From Ruminococcus flavefaciens (GTDB taxonomy: Bacteria > Bacillota > Clostridia > Oscillospirales > Ruminococcaceae): DNA of 64,000 nt. How positions within the stretch are numbered: the first letter of the stretch is position 1; each line of letters starts with the position of its first letter. The notes beneath the pieces were generated by a model. It saw nothing but the letters and a program-made list of their open reading frames with translations. It was not told the DNA's origin and made no database searches. Below are positions 42,088 to 51,995 of this stretch, piece after piece. The position numbers and the translations under genes were made by a program. The stretch is taken from contig JAMPAU010000003.1 of NCBI GenBank assembly GCA_023667045.1, forward strand, positions 1 to 64,000, in the 5' to 3' direction.

Positions 42088-42897
42088 TTATTTTTTTAAT
42101 GAAAAAATCCCTCTGAGTTTTTTCTTCGGAAGTTCAAGAGGTTCGCCGAGAAGTTCATGTCCAAGAAGTTCATAAGCCTCAGCACCCTTTGATGACTTGT
42201 CATAATACATAATCGGCTTACCGTGACTGGGAGCTTCCGAAAGACGCACATTTCTTGGAATCTTTGTCTTGAATACCTTATCCGGAAAATATTTTTCCAC
42301 TTCTGCAACAACGTCATTAGCTACATTCAGTCTGCCGTCAAACATTGTGAAAACAATACCCTCAATATTGAGCGAAGGATTATAATTGGTCTTCACAATC
42401 TTTATAGTATTGACAAGCTGTGAAAGACCTTCCAGTGCAAAGAACTCCGCAAGCATGGGAACTATTATAGTGTCACACGCCACAAGTGCATTTATAGTAA
42501 TAAGTCCCAGTGCCGGAGGGCAGTCAATGAATATATAGTCATAATCTTCACGGCAGGTCAGAATCTGCATTTTAAGACGTTTCATTTTATTTTCAATATT
42601 TATCAGTTCAATCTCACAACCGGCAAGCGACTCAGTAGCCGGAACTATTGAAACATTACTGAAAGCGGTTTCAATAACAGCGTCCTGAATCCTGATTTTC
42701 CCTGTAAGAATATCATAAGTTGAGGCACTGGCAGACTTCTTTTTTATACCGAAAGCAGTAGTAGTATTGCCCTGTGGGTCGGAGTCAATGCACAGCACTT
42801 TAAAACCTCTTGAACCAAGATAAGAGGCAAGATTAACGGCAGTAGTTGACTTTCCTACTCCGCCTTTCTGATTTGCCACCGCAATTATTTTGCTCAT
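42088..42897 (-). CDS. parA: Chromosome partitioning ATPase ParA (Soj)
   Basis: This deviant Walker-A ATPase has K-G-G-V-G-K-S-T-T at residues 11-19, D-x-D-P-Q-G-N near 40 and D-C-P-P-A-L-G near 125. It works with ParB in origin segregation and modulates DnaA in Bacillus. The ATG at 42897 (269 residues) is chosen because AAAGGAAG is 7 bases before it; the frame also allows an ATG at 42915. The C terminus is extended and basic (K-K-K-L-R-G-I-F-S-L-K-K). Two parS sites lie just upstream. Confidence 0.95.
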   Translation of the reverse strand: MSKIIAVANQKGGVGKSTTAVNLASYLGSRGFKVLCIDSDPQGNTTTAFGIKKKSASASTYDILTGKIRIQDAVIETAFSNVSIVPATESLAGCEIELINIENKMKRLKMQILTCREDYDYIFIDCPPALGLITINALVACDTIIVPMLAEFFALEGLSQLVNTIKIVKTNYNPSLNIEGIVFTMFDGRLNVANDVVAEVEKYFPDKVFKTKIPRNVRLSEAPSHGKPIMYYDKSSKGAEAYELLGHELLGEPLELPKKKLRGIFSLKK

Positions 42898-42975
42898 GGG
42901 ATTTCTTCCTTTCATTTTTTATATTTAATATTATATCACTTTTAAAACGCTTTGTAAATAGCTGTCTGATAATTT

Positions 42976-42991
42976 TGTTCCACGTGGAACA
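42976..42991. promoter_or_regulatory. parS site 7
   Basis: Perfect TGTTCCACGTGGAACA in the parA-noc gap. A half site (GTTCCACG) follows about 10 bp to the right. Confidence 0.9.
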
Positions 42992-43016
42992 TTATAAAAA
43001 AAGTTCCACGCAAAAA

Positions 43017-43032
43017 TGTTTCACGTGGAACA
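43017..43032. promoter_or_regulatory. parS site 8 (variant)
   Basis: TGTTTCACGTGGAACA differs by one base from the perfect palindrome and is close to the Bacillus consensus. It starts 41 bp from site 7 and lies 6 bp past the noc stop. Confidence 0.85.
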
Positions 43033-43037
43033 ATTTA

Positions 43038-43853
43038 TTATTTAGCTTTCTGAATCGGGATTCTTACACGATATTCTATATAGTTTTCGTTCTGGATTTT
43101 TTTAGCGTCTGCCGGAATACCTGCCGACTGCATTGTTTCAACCGCTTTGTTTATGGTATTCACAAACATCTTCACATTCTGAAAAACCTTAGAGCGTTTT
43201 TTATAGCTTGCCTTTTCACGCTGACTGCCTATGTATTCTTCAATAAGGTTTTCAGTGCGTTCTACATTAAGATTATTCTTTACAACCTTTTCAAGAATTT
43301 CAAGTCTGTCTGCCGGACTTGCAAGTTTAAGCAAAGCCCTTGCATGACGTTCAGTAAGTCCAAACTTAACTATCAGTTCTCTTTCTTCCGGAGTAAGTCT
43401 CAAAAGACGGAGTTTGTTAGCTATAGTACTCTGTGCCTTTCCGAGCTTTGAGGCAGCGTCTTCCTGTGTCATGCCATAATATGTAATGAGCTTTTCTATT
43501 GCTGAAGCCTCGTCAAAAAAGGATAAATCCTGTCGCTGAATGTTTTCCACAAGTGCCAGTATTGCGGAATTTCTGTCGCTTATCTCATGAACTATACATG
43601 GCACAACAGTAAATCCGCACATTTTAGCCGCCCTCAAACGCCTTTCTCCTGCAATCAGTTCAAAACTCTCGCCGCACCGTCTTACAGACAAAGGCTGTAA
43701 AATACCGTTCTGTAAAATTGATTCAGCAAGAGCAGAAATTTCTGTATCCTGAAAATCCTTGCGTGGCTGATTAGGATTTGGAATAATCATGCTGATTTCG
43801 ATTTCAACCACTTTATTGATGAGTTTTTCTTTTGTAAAATTTAAAAATGCCAT
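43038..43853 (-). CDS. noc: Nucleoid occlusion protein Noc (ParB paralogue)
   Basis: This 271-residue ParB-family protein carries Q-S-T-I-A-N-K in the recognition helix. The Gln and Lys at the positions equivalent to 173 and 179 are the residues known to switch binding from parS to the Noc site. The CTP motif G-E-R-R-L-R-A-A is kept. The N terminus M-A-F-L-N-F may give the short amphipathic membrane-binding helix of Noc. Noc keeps the divisome off the nucleoid. Its usual place behind rsmG is also right. Confidence 0.9.
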   Translation of the reverse strand: MAFLNFTKEKLINKVVEIEISMIIPNPNQPRKDFQDTEISALAESILQNGILQPLSVRRCGESFELIAGERRLRAAKMCGFTVVPCIVHEISDRNSAILALVENIQRQDLSFFDEASAIEKLITYYGMTQEDAASKLGKAQSTIANKLRLLRLTPEERELIVKFGLTERHARALLKLASPADRLEILEKVVKNNLNVERTENLIEEYIGSQREKASYKKRSKVFQNVKMFVNTINKAVETMQSAGIPADAKKIQNENYIEYRVRIPIQKAK

Positions 43854-43987
43854 TGTTTTATCCTCACATAAGTACTCGGGAGCTTTTCCCTGTAAAACAA
43901 TTCTAACACTTGCCGGAAATAATTACTACACAAAAAAAACGCCTGTTTTCAGCAAACAAGCGGTTTTTTTGACATTATTATTTAAAA

Positions 43988-44692
43988 TCACAGCGGTTTC
44001 TTTTTTATCTGACCGCTGTTTCTTGGGTATTTTGTCGGAGTATGCGATATTTTTTTTACAATAACTATTTTGCGTCCCTCTCCCGAAATATCATAAACGG
44101 ACTGTTTCTGAATCTCACCGCCCAGCAGTTTTATAGCATTATTTCCGTCGGAAATATTTTCAGCAGGACCTTTCATAGCTGTAAAGATTCCGTCCTCCTT
44201 TACAAACGGCAGGCACATTTCACTCAGCACTGACATATTAGCAACCGCCCTTGCACATGACACGTCAAACTTTTCACGGAGTTCGGGCATTTTTCCGGCA
44301 ATTTCCGCTCTTTCGTGGATAAACTCTGCTTTAATTTCAAGTTTTTCGCATAGCATTTTTAAAAATGTTATACGCTTGTTCAGACTGTCCAAAAGTGTGA
44401 TATTAATATCCGGACGGAAAAGTTTTAGCGGTACAGACGGAAAACCCGCACCTGTTCCCACGTCAATAAGACTTGCATTTTCCGGAATGTCAGCATATCT
44501 GTCAAGAAGAATACTGTCAATGAAATGTTTGTACAGAATGTCAACAGGTTCTGTTATTGCTGTGAGATTTACGTTTTTATTGTACTCAACAAGAAAATCC
44601 GCATATATGTCAAGTTTTTCATAGAGAGTTTTCGACAATTCAATGTCAAACTGTTGAAAACTCTTTTTACAGAAATCATATTCTGGAAGCAT
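43988..44692 (-). CDS. rsmG: 16S rRNA m7G527 methyltransferase
   Basis: RsmG methylates G527 of 16S rRNA with S-adenosylmethionine. The frame is open to 44821, but the ATG at 44692 has GGAGG 6 bases upstream and gives 234 residues, the usual length. The S-adenosylmethionine motif [10 protein letters not shown] is clear. The start overlaps the end of mnmG by 17 bases, so the two are coupled, as in many bacteria. Loss of RsmG is known to give low-level streptomycin resistance. Confidence 0.95.
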   Translation of the reverse strand: MLPEYDFCKKSFQQFDIELSKTLYEKLDIYADFLVEYNKNVNLTAITEPVDILYKHFIDSILLDRYADIPENASLIDVGTGAGFPSVPLKLFRPDINITLLDSLNKRITFLKMLCEKLEIKAEFIHERAEIAGKMPELREKFDVSCARAVANMSVLSEMCLPFVKEDGIFTAMKGPAENISDGNNAIKLLGGEIQKQSVYDISGEGRKIVIVKKISHTPTKYPRNSGQIKKKPL

Positions 44693-46571
44693 TGCTGTCC
44701 TCCGTTTCGTGCTGTAACCATACGTCAAGCAGTGATATATCAGCCGGAGATACTCCGGAAATTCTTGATGCCTGTCCCAGTGATGACGGCTGGATTTTAT
44801 TAAGTTTTTCAACCGCCTCAAGTCTCAGACCATAAACCGTTTTATAATCAAGATTTTCTGGAAGTTTTCTTGATTCGTGTTTCCTCATCTGTTCAATCTG
44901 TGCAAGCTGTTTTGAAATATAACCCTCATATTTAATCTGAAGTTCAACCTGTTCAGCGATTTCGTCTGAAAGTTCCGGTCTGTTAGGGTCGAAAGGTGCT
45001 AGAGACTTATAGCTGATTTTCGGACGGCGTATTAGGTCGGCAAGCTTACAGCCGGTAGAAATCATAGTAGTTCCCATTTTTTCAAGAAATTCATTTACTT
45101 CAGCGGTCGGTGAGATATTAAACAAACTTACACGTTTTATCTCATTTTTCACCTTTTCTGTTTTTTCAAGCAGTCTGTTATAACGTGCCTCGCTGATAAG
45201 TCCCACCTTATACCCTATCGGAGTAAGACGCTGGTCGGCATTGTCCTGTCTGAGAACAAGTCTGTATTCACTTCTTGATGTCATCATTCTGTAAGGGTCT
45301 GAACAGCCTTTAGTCACAAGGTCGTCAACAAGCGTACCAATATATGAGCTTGCACGGTCGAGTACCATAGGTTCACGCTTTTTTATTTTGAGAGCGGCAT
45401 TTATTCCGGCAACTATTCCTTGAGCTGCCGCTTCCTCATAACCGGAACTTCCGTTAAATTGTCCTGCACCATACAGACCGCTTATTTTTCTGAACTCCAA
45501 AGTATTTGAAAGTTGAGTGGGGTCACAGCAGTCATACTCGATAGCATAAGCCGGACGCATTATTTCAACATCTTCTAAACCGTCAATTGTACGCAGAAAT
45601 GCAAGCTGAACGTCCTCCGGCAATGATGAAGACATACCCTGTAAATAATATTCTTCAGTTGAAAGTCCCATAGGTTCAACAAAAAGCTGATGTCTCGGCT
45701 TGTCAGAAAAACGCACTATCTTATCTTCTATAGACGGACAGTATCTTGGACCTACTCCCTCAATACGTCCGGAATATAACGGCGACCTGTCGAGATTTGA
45801 CAGAATAACTTCATGAGTTTTGCTGTTGGTGTAGGTGACATAACATGATACTTGATTTTCAAGCCCCTCTGTTGAAGTCTCAAAAGAAAACGGTACAATA
45901 TTCTCGTCGCCGTCCTGACGTTCCATAAAATCAAAGTTTATGCTTCTCTTGTTCACACGGCAGGGCGTACCTGTCTTGAAACGCCTTAGCTCAACGCCGT
46001 TTTCTCTAAGACTTTGCGACAGATATTTACTTGGCAAAGCCGAATCCGGACCACTTTCATACGAAACCTCGCCTATATGGATTTTACCTTTCAGATAAGT
46101 TCCGGTAGCAATTATAACGGCTTTTACTGAATATTCAGCCCCAAGAGACGTTACAACTCCGGTAATTTTTCCGTCCTCAACAATTATTTCAGCTATTTCA
46201 GCCTGTTTTACATAAAGATTGCGTTGTTTTTCGCAGATATTTTTCATATAGTCATGATACATTACACGGTCTGCCTGTACTCTCAGACTGTGTACCGCCG
46301 GACCTTTTCCACGGTTAAGCATACGGCTCTGAATGAAACACTTGTCCGCACCTTTTCCCATTTCACCGCCGAGAGCGTCAATTTCCCTTACAAGATGACC
46401 TTTTGCAGTACCGCCAATTGACGGATTACACGGCATATTTGCAATCTGGTCAAGCGATATGGTAAACATAACCGTTTTACAGCCCAGTCTTGCAGAGGCA
46501 AGTGCCGCCTCCACTCCGGCATGACCCGCCCCGACTACCGCAACATCAAAACTTCCCATTTTATACGACAT
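44676..46571 (-). CDS. mnmG: tRNA uridine-34 carboxymethylaminomethyl modification enzyme MnmG (GidA)
   Basis: This protein of about 631 residues is FAD-binding and, with MnmE, modifies the wobble U34 of several tRNAs. The FAD loop G-A-G-H-A-G is near residue 11, the [19 protein letters not shown] block near 54 and conserved Cys in the substrate loop around G-T-P-C-R-V. The start at 46571 is chosen because GGAGG lies 8 bases upstream; a GTG two codons earlier overlaps it. A parS site sits just before the ribosome-binding site. Confidence 0.96.
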   Translation of the reverse strand: MSYKMGSFDVAVVGAGHAGVEAALASARLGCKTVMFTISLDQIANMPCNPSIGGTAKGHLVREIDALGGEMGKGADKCFIQSRMLNRGKGPAVHSLRVQADRVMYHDYMKNICEKQRNLYVKQAEIAEIIVEDGKITGVVTSLGAEYSVKAVIIATGTYLKGKIHIGEVSYESGPDSALPSKYLSQSLRENGVELRRFKTGTPCRVNKRSINFDFMERQDGDENIVPFSFETSTEGLENQVSCYVTYTNSKTHEVILSNLDRSPLYSGRIEGVGPRYCPSIEDKIVRFSDKPRHQLFVEPMGLSTEEYYLQGMSSSLPEDVQLAFLRTIDGLEDVEIMRPAYAIEYDCCDPTQLSNTLEFRKISGLYGAGQFNGSSGYEEAAAQGIVAGINAALKIKKREPMVLDRASSYIGTLVDDLVTKGCSDPYRMMTSRSEYRLVLRQDNADQRLTPIGYKVGLISEARYNRLLEKTEKVKNEIKRVSLFNISPTAEVNEFLEKMGTTMISTGCKLADLIRRPKISYKSLAPFDPNRPELSDEIAEQVELQIKYEGYISKQLAQIEQMRKHESRKLPENLDYKTVYGLRLEAVEKLNKIQPSSLGQASRISGVSPADISLLDVWLQHETEDSNASRI

Positions 46572-46588
46572 AACCACTACCTCCAGAG

Positions 46589-46604
46589 TGTTCCACGTGG
46601 AACA
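46589..46604. promoter_or_regulatory. parS site 9
   Basis: Perfect TGTTCCACGTGGAACA directly abutting the mnmE stop codon, in the mnmE-mnmG gap. It is the copy nearest to oriC. Confidence 0.9.
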
Positions 46605-47966
46605 TTATTTTCCGACACAGAACCTTGAAAATACTTCGTCAACAACTGCGTCTGTGACTTTTTCGCCTGTTAGACTGAGTAAATACTGCTCTGCCTCGTC
46701 AATAAGAACGTTTACAGCGTCAAGAAACTCTCCGTTTTTAATAGCTGTAATTGCTGATTCAACACATACAAGTGCAGAGTCAATGCATTTTTTCTGCCTT
46801 TCATTTGCAACTGAAACTGAAGAAAAAGAGTTTTCGTTTATTTCAAAAATCGTCTCTATTGCCGACTGGAGTTTTTCAATGCCGTCATTTTCCTTAGCCG
46901 ACAAGTAAACAGTCTGTTTGATATGCTTTTCAATTTCAGATATATCGGGGCATATTCCCAAATCGCTTTTATTTATTACAGCAATTGTTTTTTTGCTGTC
47001 AATTTTCTTTATAAGATTCCAGTCGTCATCAGTAAGCGGACTGTTTCCGTCAAACACAGCAATAATCAGCTCTGAAGAATCAATAAGCTTTTCAGCAATG
47101 TCAACGCCTATCCCCTCTATTATGTCGTCTGTCTGACGTATTCCGGCGGTATCAGCAAGTCTCAAAACTATATCCCCTATTTTAACAGATTCTTCAACTA
47201 CATCACGTGTTGTGCCTGCAATATCGGTAACTATACTTCTCTCGCAACCGCTCAGACAGTTAAAAAGCGTAGACTTGCCCACATTTGGTCTGCCTATTAT
47301 AGCAGAGGAAATTCCCTCACGGATAATTCTTCCACAGTCGTAATTTTCCACAAGTGACAGCAAATCCTTACGTACTTCTTCTAATTCTTTGCAGAGGTTT
47401 TCCGGCTTGACTTCTGGAATATCTTCCTCCGGATAGTCCGCCCATGCCGAAAGGTCTCCGAGAATTTTCATTAATTTATCAGAACACTTTTTAGCCCTCT
47501 TGAATGCCGTACCCTCACGGAGACTTTCAGCCATTTTAAGCTCACGTTCTCCCTTTGCAGAAATTATATCCATAACTGCTTCTGCTTGTGTAAGGTCAAG
47601 TTTACCGTTCAGATATGCCCTTTTCGTAAATTCCCCTGCCTCTGCATTTTCAGCACCGTTTTTAAGAACAGCCCTCAGAATACGTTTGGTTACATAGATA
47701 CCGCCGTGACATGAGATTTCAGCAATATCCTCGCCTGTATAGCTGTGTGGCGAGCGGAACACTGTAAGTATACAGTCGTCGAGACGTTCACCGTTGTCAT
47801 GTGCAATTCCGTATGCACAGGTATAGCCTGCCATATCTTTAACTCTTTTGTTTCCGGCTGGCTTGAAAACTCTCTCTGCAACATCAAGTGCATTTTCGCC
47901 GGAAATTCTTATAACGGCTATACCTCCGGCAGAATCCGGAGTAGAAATAGCAGTAATTGTTGACAA
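46605..47966 (-). CDS. mnmE: tRNA modification GTPase MnmE (TrmE)
   Basis: This potassium-activated GTPase partners MnmG. The N-terminal tetrahydrofolate-binding domain begins S-T-I-T-A-I-S-T-P. The G domain has G-R-P-N-V-G-K-S-T near 222, D-T-A-G-I-R and N-K-S-D, and the protein ends in the catalytic F-C-V-G-K. The TTG at 47966 (453 residues) is preferred because GGGAG is 8 bases before it and the family starts at this point; the frame allows a TTG at 47981 that overlaps the site. The gene follows a terminator. Confidence 0.95.
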   Translation of the reverse strand: MSTITAISTPDSAGGIAVIRISGENALDVAERVFKPAGNKRVKDMAGYTCAYGIAHDNGERLDDCILTVFRSPHSYTGEDIAEISCHGGIYVTKRILRAVLKNGAENAEAGEFTKRAYLNGKLDLTQAEAVMDIISAKGERELKMAESLREGTAFKRAKKCSDKLMKILGDLSAWADYPEEDIPEVKPENLCKELEEVRKDLLSLVENYDCGRIIREGISSAIIGRPNVGKSTLFNCLSGCERSIVTDIAGTTRDVVEESVKIGDIVLRLADTAGIRQTDDIIEGIGVDIAEKLIDSSELIIAVFDGNSPLTDDDWNLIKKIDSKKTIAVINKSDLGICPDISEIEKHIKQTVYLSAKENDGIEKLQSAIETIFEINENSFSSVSVANERQKKCIDSALVCVESAITAIKNGEFLDAVNVLIDEAEQYLLSLTGEKVTDAVVDEVFSRFCVGK

Positions 47967-47988
47967 AAAAATCACTCCCAAAAAAACA

Positions 47989-48007
47989 ACGGCATTTTTT
48001 CTGCCGT
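47989..48007 (-). terminator. Terminator between jag and mnmE
   Basis: ACGGCA and TGCCGT pair around a 7-base A/T loop; on the minus strand a T run follows, ending the rpmH-jag transcript. Confidence 0.8.
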
Positions 48008-48053
48008 CAAAAAAATAAGGATCTGAGGGACATAAAGTCCCTCTGTTTATAAA

Positions 48054-49217
48054 TCAAAGTTCTATTTTACCGTAAAGTCCGCCCTCGATAGCGTCTTCCG
48101 GCTTAGGACGCTTATAATCCTTTTCAAAGCTCGTTGAGATGTCTACTTTTTTTCTCTCAAAATTATTATTGTCATGACTTCTCGGACGGCTGTTACGTCT
48201 GTCATTTCTTGTATTGTCACGGCGGTCACGTTTTCTGTTGTCACGTCTGTTTGCATTCGGGTTAGGATTTTTTGATGAAATAATAATCTTTCTGTAAGGT
48301 TCTTCACCTACCGAATGAGAGTTAACTCCGTTTATCTCTGAAACTGCCGAATGAATAATACGTCTTTCATATGGGTTCATAGGTTCAAGGGGCTGTGAGC
48401 GACCTGTCCTCAGTACCTGCTTGGCTACCTTTACTGCAAGCTGTTCAAGAGTTTCCTTACGCTTTTTGCGGTAACCGAGACAGTCAATAGTAATACGGAA
48501 ATAGTCCTTGTCGCCTTTGTTTGCGATAATAGAACAGAGATACTGTATTGAATCGAGAGTTTCTCCACGTCTGCCTATAATTGTGCCGTTGCTTGAACTC
48601 TTAATATCTATCACAGAGGCGTTTTCATTCTGATACACTGAAAAATCAGCCTCGATTTCCATAGCACGCAGAATACTTGTGATATAGTCAATAGCAAGCT
48701 TAACCTTTGGGTGCATAAGTGCCTTGTCTTCTATGAGAGTAAAGTTTTCAATTGAATAGTCATTCTCATCTTCACTTTCTCCGGCACTTTTTTCAACAGT
48801 TTCAACAGCTTTCTCTGTTGATTCTTCCTGTACAACAGTTTCAGTAGTTTCAGCAATGGAAACTTCAACAGGCGACGGCTCTGTTTCAGCCGGAATCTCT
48901 GGATTTTCAGCAGAGTTTTCAACTTCTTCTTCTGAAACTGTTGAAACTTCTTCTGTGTTTGTTTTTTCTTCAGAAGTCTCCGTTTCAGCTTCCTTTTCAG
49001 TTTCAGCATTTATTTCCGGATTAACTTCATTCTTCACTTCCGGAACTTCTTCAACATAGGTAGCCTTTACTTTAGCGTCCTTAGCACCCACTCCGAAAAA
49101 GCCCTTTTTAGCTTCTTCAAGCACCTCAAAGTCTATATTCTTTATATTCTTGCCGAATTTTGCGGCTGCAAGCTTTTTAGCGTCTTCAACCGTCTTAGCA
49201 GTAAAAATTTCAGTCAT
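48054..49217 (-). CDS. khpB: RNA-binding protein Jag/KhpB
   Basis: KhpB is a KH and R3H domain RNA-binding protein linked to cell elongation. In about 387 residues the Jag_N domain (M-T-E-I-F-T-A-K-T-V-E-D-A...K-K-G-F-F-G-V-G) covers residues 1-50. A very acidic Glu/Val/Thr-rich linker of about 110 residues follows, then KH-II (about 170-250, with G-R-R-G-E-T-L-D-S-I-Q), R3H (about 255-315, R-R-I-I-H) and an Arg/Asn/Asp-rich tail. The ATG at 49217 is preferred because GGAGG is 9 bases upstream. The long linker and RG/RN-rich tail suggest a phase-separating RNA binder (inference). Confidence 0.9.
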   Translation of the reverse strand: MTEIFTAKTVEDAKKLAAAKFGKNIKNIDFEVLEEAKKGFFGVGAKDAKVKATYVEEVPEVKNEVNPEINAETEKEAETETSEEKTNTEEVSTVSEEEVENSAENPEIPAETEPSPVEVSIAETTETVVQEESTEKAVETVEKSAGESEDENDYSIENFTLIEDKALMHPKVKLAIDYITSILRAMEIEADFSVYQNENASVIDIKSSSNGTIIGRRGETLDSIQYLCSIIANKGDKDYFRITIDCLGYRKKRKETLEQLAVKVAKQVLRTGRSQPLEPMNPYERRIIHSAVSEINGVNSHSVGEEPYRKIIISSKNPNPNANRRDNRKRDRRDNTRNDRRNSRPRSHDNNNFERKKVDISTSFEKDYKRPKPEDAIEGGLYGKIEL

Positions 49218-49240
49218 TTTCATATACCTCCATGAAGGAT

Positions 49241-50392
49241 TCAATCATCATCATCGTTATCATTTTCGTCGTATTCTTCGCCGTATTTTTCCGCCATACG
49301 CCTGCGAGCCTCTTTCAGCTTGTCACGGTTCTGTTTATTCATTTCAGAACGTGAGGCTTTATTGCCGTTATTTTTCGGAGCTGTACCGCCATTCTGCTGG
49401 CGTTCAAGTTCTGCCTGCTGTTCAAGCATTCTCTGCATGAAAGTCTTTTTTTCGGGGTGTTTTTCGGCATATATTCTTGCCTTTTCCTTTTCTTTTTCGT
49501 TGATTTTGGCAGTACGTTCCGGAGTAAAATAGTGGTTAAGACCAAAATTAATCAACAGTGAAAAAAGCGATGTCCATATCCAGTAAAATCCGATACCGGC
49601 AGGAAGTGCAAATGCCCATACAACCGACATAATAGGCATAAGATACATCATCAGTGCCATACAGCCACCGCCCTGCATTTCGGGGTTGGTCTTTTTCTGG
49701 TGAATCTGACTGTAAACAGACTGTGCAAGCTGTGCAAGTCCGGCAAGAAAAGGAATACAGAAAAGTATTATTGATTCAGTATTCCATGTCTCTGGGTGAA
49801 GTTCTGGTATTTTACCGAGATTAGCTCCGAAAATCGTATAGTTTTCGTTAAATTCCGAAACTCTGCTTGCAAAGTTTTCAGCAAGACCACTGAATTTATC
49901 GGCGTGCTTGTCAAGCTGTTCCATTGTAACAAGCTCACTGCGTAGCGACTTGAAATCATATGAATTTCCTCCGCTCAGTTCAGAGGCTATATTAAATGCA
50001 GCCTGTCTTATATTTTTTGATATATGCAGAATATGCGTGATTGGTTTGTATATAACATCAATTACGCCGAAAAGCAGAAGCATCTGCACCAAAGCCGGCA
50101 TACACGACCCCATAGGGTTAATACCCTCCTGCTGATACAGTTTCTGCTGTTCCTCCTGAAGTCTCTGTGGATTGCTCGCAAAACTCTTACGCAGTTTTTC
50201 CATTTTAGGATTAAGCAACTGCATACGTGCAGCACCTTTCTGGGTATGATAGTTTACAGGGAAAAGCAAAAGCTTTGTCACCACTGTAAATATAATTATC
50301 GCAAAAGCGTAATTATGGCAAAGGGAATAAATAAGATACATCAGATACCCGAAAGGGATACCGATAATGTCATAAAGTGAATTCAATTTCAA
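49241..50392 (-). CDS. yidC: Membrane protein insertase YidC
   Basis: YidC inserts membrane proteins with or without SecYEG. At 383 residues it has a first helix near 15-35, then the conserved cytoplasmic coiled-coil region (K-M-E-K-L-R-K-S-F near 62), a core of four further helices (about 100-120, 215-235, 255-275, 280-300), and a long basic then acidic tail (ends E-N-D-N-D-D-D-D). There is no lipobox, unlike Bacillus SpoIIIJ. Its start overlaps the yidD stop by 4 bases. Confidence 0.94.
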   Translation of the reverse strand: MKLNSLYDIIGIPFGYLMYLIYSLCHNYAFAIIIFTVVTKLLLFPVNYHTQKGAARMQLLNPKMEKLRKSFASNPQRLQEEQQKLYQQEGINPMGSCMPALVQMLLLFGVIDVIYKPITHILHISKNIRQAAFNIASELSGGNSYDFKSLRSELVTMEQLDKHADKFSGLAENFASRVSEFNENYTIFGANLGKIPELHPETWNTESIILFCIPFLAGLAQLAQSVYSQIHQKKTNPEMQGGGCMALMMYLMPIMSVVWAFALPAGIGFYWIWTSLFSLLINFGLNHYFTPERTAKINEKEKEKARIYAEKHPEKKTFMQRMLEQQAELERQQNGGTAPKNNGNKASRSEMNKQNRDKLKEARRRMAEKYGEEYDENDNDDDD

Positions 50393-50694
50393 TACCTCTC
50401 ATTTTTGTTGTCTTCATCGTCATTATGCCTGTCAAAACAGTCTTCCGCACTGTAATCATATTTTTTCACTCTGAAAGTAAATTTTTCTGGCACATAGTCC
50501 ACACCGCCCATTGACCACGGATTACATCTCAGTATTCTCCATATAGCAAGCAGTGAACCTCTGAACGCACCGAAACGCTCTATAGCAGTCAAGGCATATG
50601 TACTGCACGTAGGATAGTATTTACAGCACGGCGGAAAAAGCGGAGAAATAAATCTGCGGTAAAAACGAACCAGCGAAATGATAATTAACTTCAT
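50389..50694 (-). CDS. yidD: Membrane protein insertion efficiency factor YidD
   Basis: This 101-residue protein has the family signature [11 protein letters not shown] near residue 23 and G-G-V-D-Y-V-P near 63. YidD helps YidC-dependent insertion and may have a haemolysin-like activity in some species. It overlaps rnpA and yidC by 4 bases each, so the rnpA-yidD-yidC block is coupled. The C-terminal tail (Asp/Asn-rich) is longer than the family minimum. Confidence 0.95.
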   Translation of the reverse strand: MKLIIISLVRFYRRFISPLFPPCCKYYPTCSTYALTAIERFGAFRGSLLAIWRILRCNPWSMGGVDYVPEKFTFRVKKYDYSAEDCFDRHNDDEDNKNERY

Positions 50695-51059
50695 AAATTC
50701 TTCTTTCCGCCAGAAAAACTTTTATACAGCTTTATAATTTCCGGAACGCCGTACTTTTCCATATATCCGCAATACTCCTGAGACTTTATTTCACATATCG
50801 GACTTCTTGCAACAATGACTATATCAATGCCGACAGGCAGTTTTATTTCAGCGTTACGGTAAGCAAGCCTAATGAGTCTCTTTGCTCTGTTACGGCAGAC
50901 CGAATTGCCTACTTTTTTACTGGCTGTAATGCCGAAACGGTTGAATGGTTTGCCGTTTGGCTTCACATATATTACCGAATACTTACAGGCGGTAAAACGC
51001 CCTTTTTTGTAAAGGGAAACAAAATCCCTGTTATCTTTAAGAATTTCCGTATAAAGCAT
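50691..51059 (-). CDS. rnpA: Ribonuclease P protein component
   Basis: RnpA is the 122-residue basic protein subunit of RNase P that helps remove tRNA 5' leaders. The RNR motif region [16 protein letters not shown] is at about residues 47-62 and is complete. It follows rpmH by 100 bp on the same strand, the classic rpmH-rnpA pair by the origin. Confidence 0.95.
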   Translation of the reverse strand: MLYTEILKDNRDFVSLYKKGRFTACKYSVIYVKPNGKPFNRFGITASKKVGNSVCRNRAKRLIRLAYRNAEIKLPVGIDIVIVARSPICEIKSQEYCGYMEKYGVPEIIKLYKSFSGGKKNL

Positions 51060-51159
51060 AATAATACCTTTAAAGCGGGACTAAAGGAGCGTCCCATTAT
51101 AGAAAATCAAGAGCCATTAACAAAAAAGACCACAAAAATAGATTTTGTGGTCAGCCTCG

Positions 51160-51294
51160 TTAGTGAGTTAATCTTGCTCTGCCCTTAGTTCTTCTACGAG
51201 CTAAAACCTTTCTGCCGTTCTTAGTAGCCATTCTCTTCATGAAACCATGCTCCTTCTTTCTGTGGAGCTTCTTCGGCTGATATGTTCTTTTCAT
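51160..51294 (-). CDS. rpmH: 50S ribosomal protein L34
   Basis: This 44-residue protein (M-K-R-T-Y-Q-P-K-K at the start, R-A-R-L-T-H at the end) is typical L34. The frame is open upstream to 51363, but AGGAGG 8 bases before the ATG at 51294 and family length fix this start. Its promoter lies 110 bp upstream. Confidence 0.97.
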   Translation of the reverse strand: MKRTYQPKKLHRKKEHGFMKRMATKNGRKVLARRRTKGRARLTH

Positions 51295-51401
51295 ATTCAG
51301 TTCCTCCTCTCTGCAAATTTGTATATAGGAACTCCGGGAGACCCCCATAAGTCCTGATAGCAAAACAGGTCAATGCAGACTAATCCGCATTACACTTGCT
51401 T

Positions 51402-51430
51402 ATTATATAACAAAAAAACAATCCTGTCAA
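51402..51430 (-). promoter_or_regulatory. rpmH promoter
   Basis: On the minus strand TTGACA (51425-51430) and TATAAT (51402-51407) have a 17-bp spacer, a perfect consensus. Confidence 0.9.
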
Positions 51431-51822
51431 GCAGTTTAAGAAATTTTTTTCAGTTTTTTCAGATTTTTATATTTTTTTACTAAATAAAGCTAAAAAATAA
51501 CCAGTCTCTTTGTAATCTGTATTTCTTGTCTGTACTGAAAATTCGGATTCAAAACAAGCAAATATCTTAGTTGTAATTATATGTATATTATTTTAATCAG
51601 TAAAAAATATAAACCTTAAAAATCAACATCTTTATGGTAAAATCCTGTTAAAAAATAGTAAAATAATGACATTATTTATTTTTTTAAAAGCTTTTTTAAA
51701 TTAAAAAAATATTAATCAATTTTTGATTTATTTTCAATATTTTATTCGTCATTTTGTTGAAAATAATACCCTAATTGCACTGATTTTCCTGCATTTTTTT
51801 TGAAAAAAATCAAAAAAAAAAC

Positions 51823-51851
51823 TTGCTTTTTTCCCTCAAATATGGTATAAT
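51823..51851 (+). promoter_or_regulatory. dnaA promoter
   Basis: TTGCTT (51823-51828) and TATAAT (51846-51851) have a 17-bp spacer. The leader of about 140 bases includes a 12-bp A/T-rich stem with an AAAA loop that could act as a weak attenuator. Confidence 0.8.
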
Positions 51852-51995
51852 ATTAATATGAATGAAATAGATTTTTCTGTTTCTTGCAGGAACTGAAAAG
51901 CAGGTCAGCCATAATAAAAAAGCACAAAAAAATTTGTGTTTTTTCAGCAAATCTGCCGATAGCAGTTTCAATATGATGAAATACGGAGGTTAAAT

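Larger units (their letters stand above)
51295..51995. other. rpmH-dnaA intergenic region
   Basis: About 700 bp, very AT-rich. It holds the divergent rpmH and dnaA promoters. Only one box like those of the dnaA-dnaN array is seen (TGTTGAAAA at 51755-51763), so unlike Bacillus there is no strong second DnaA-box cluster here. The dnaA leader carries an A/T-rich hairpin (51917-51944). Confidence 0.7.
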
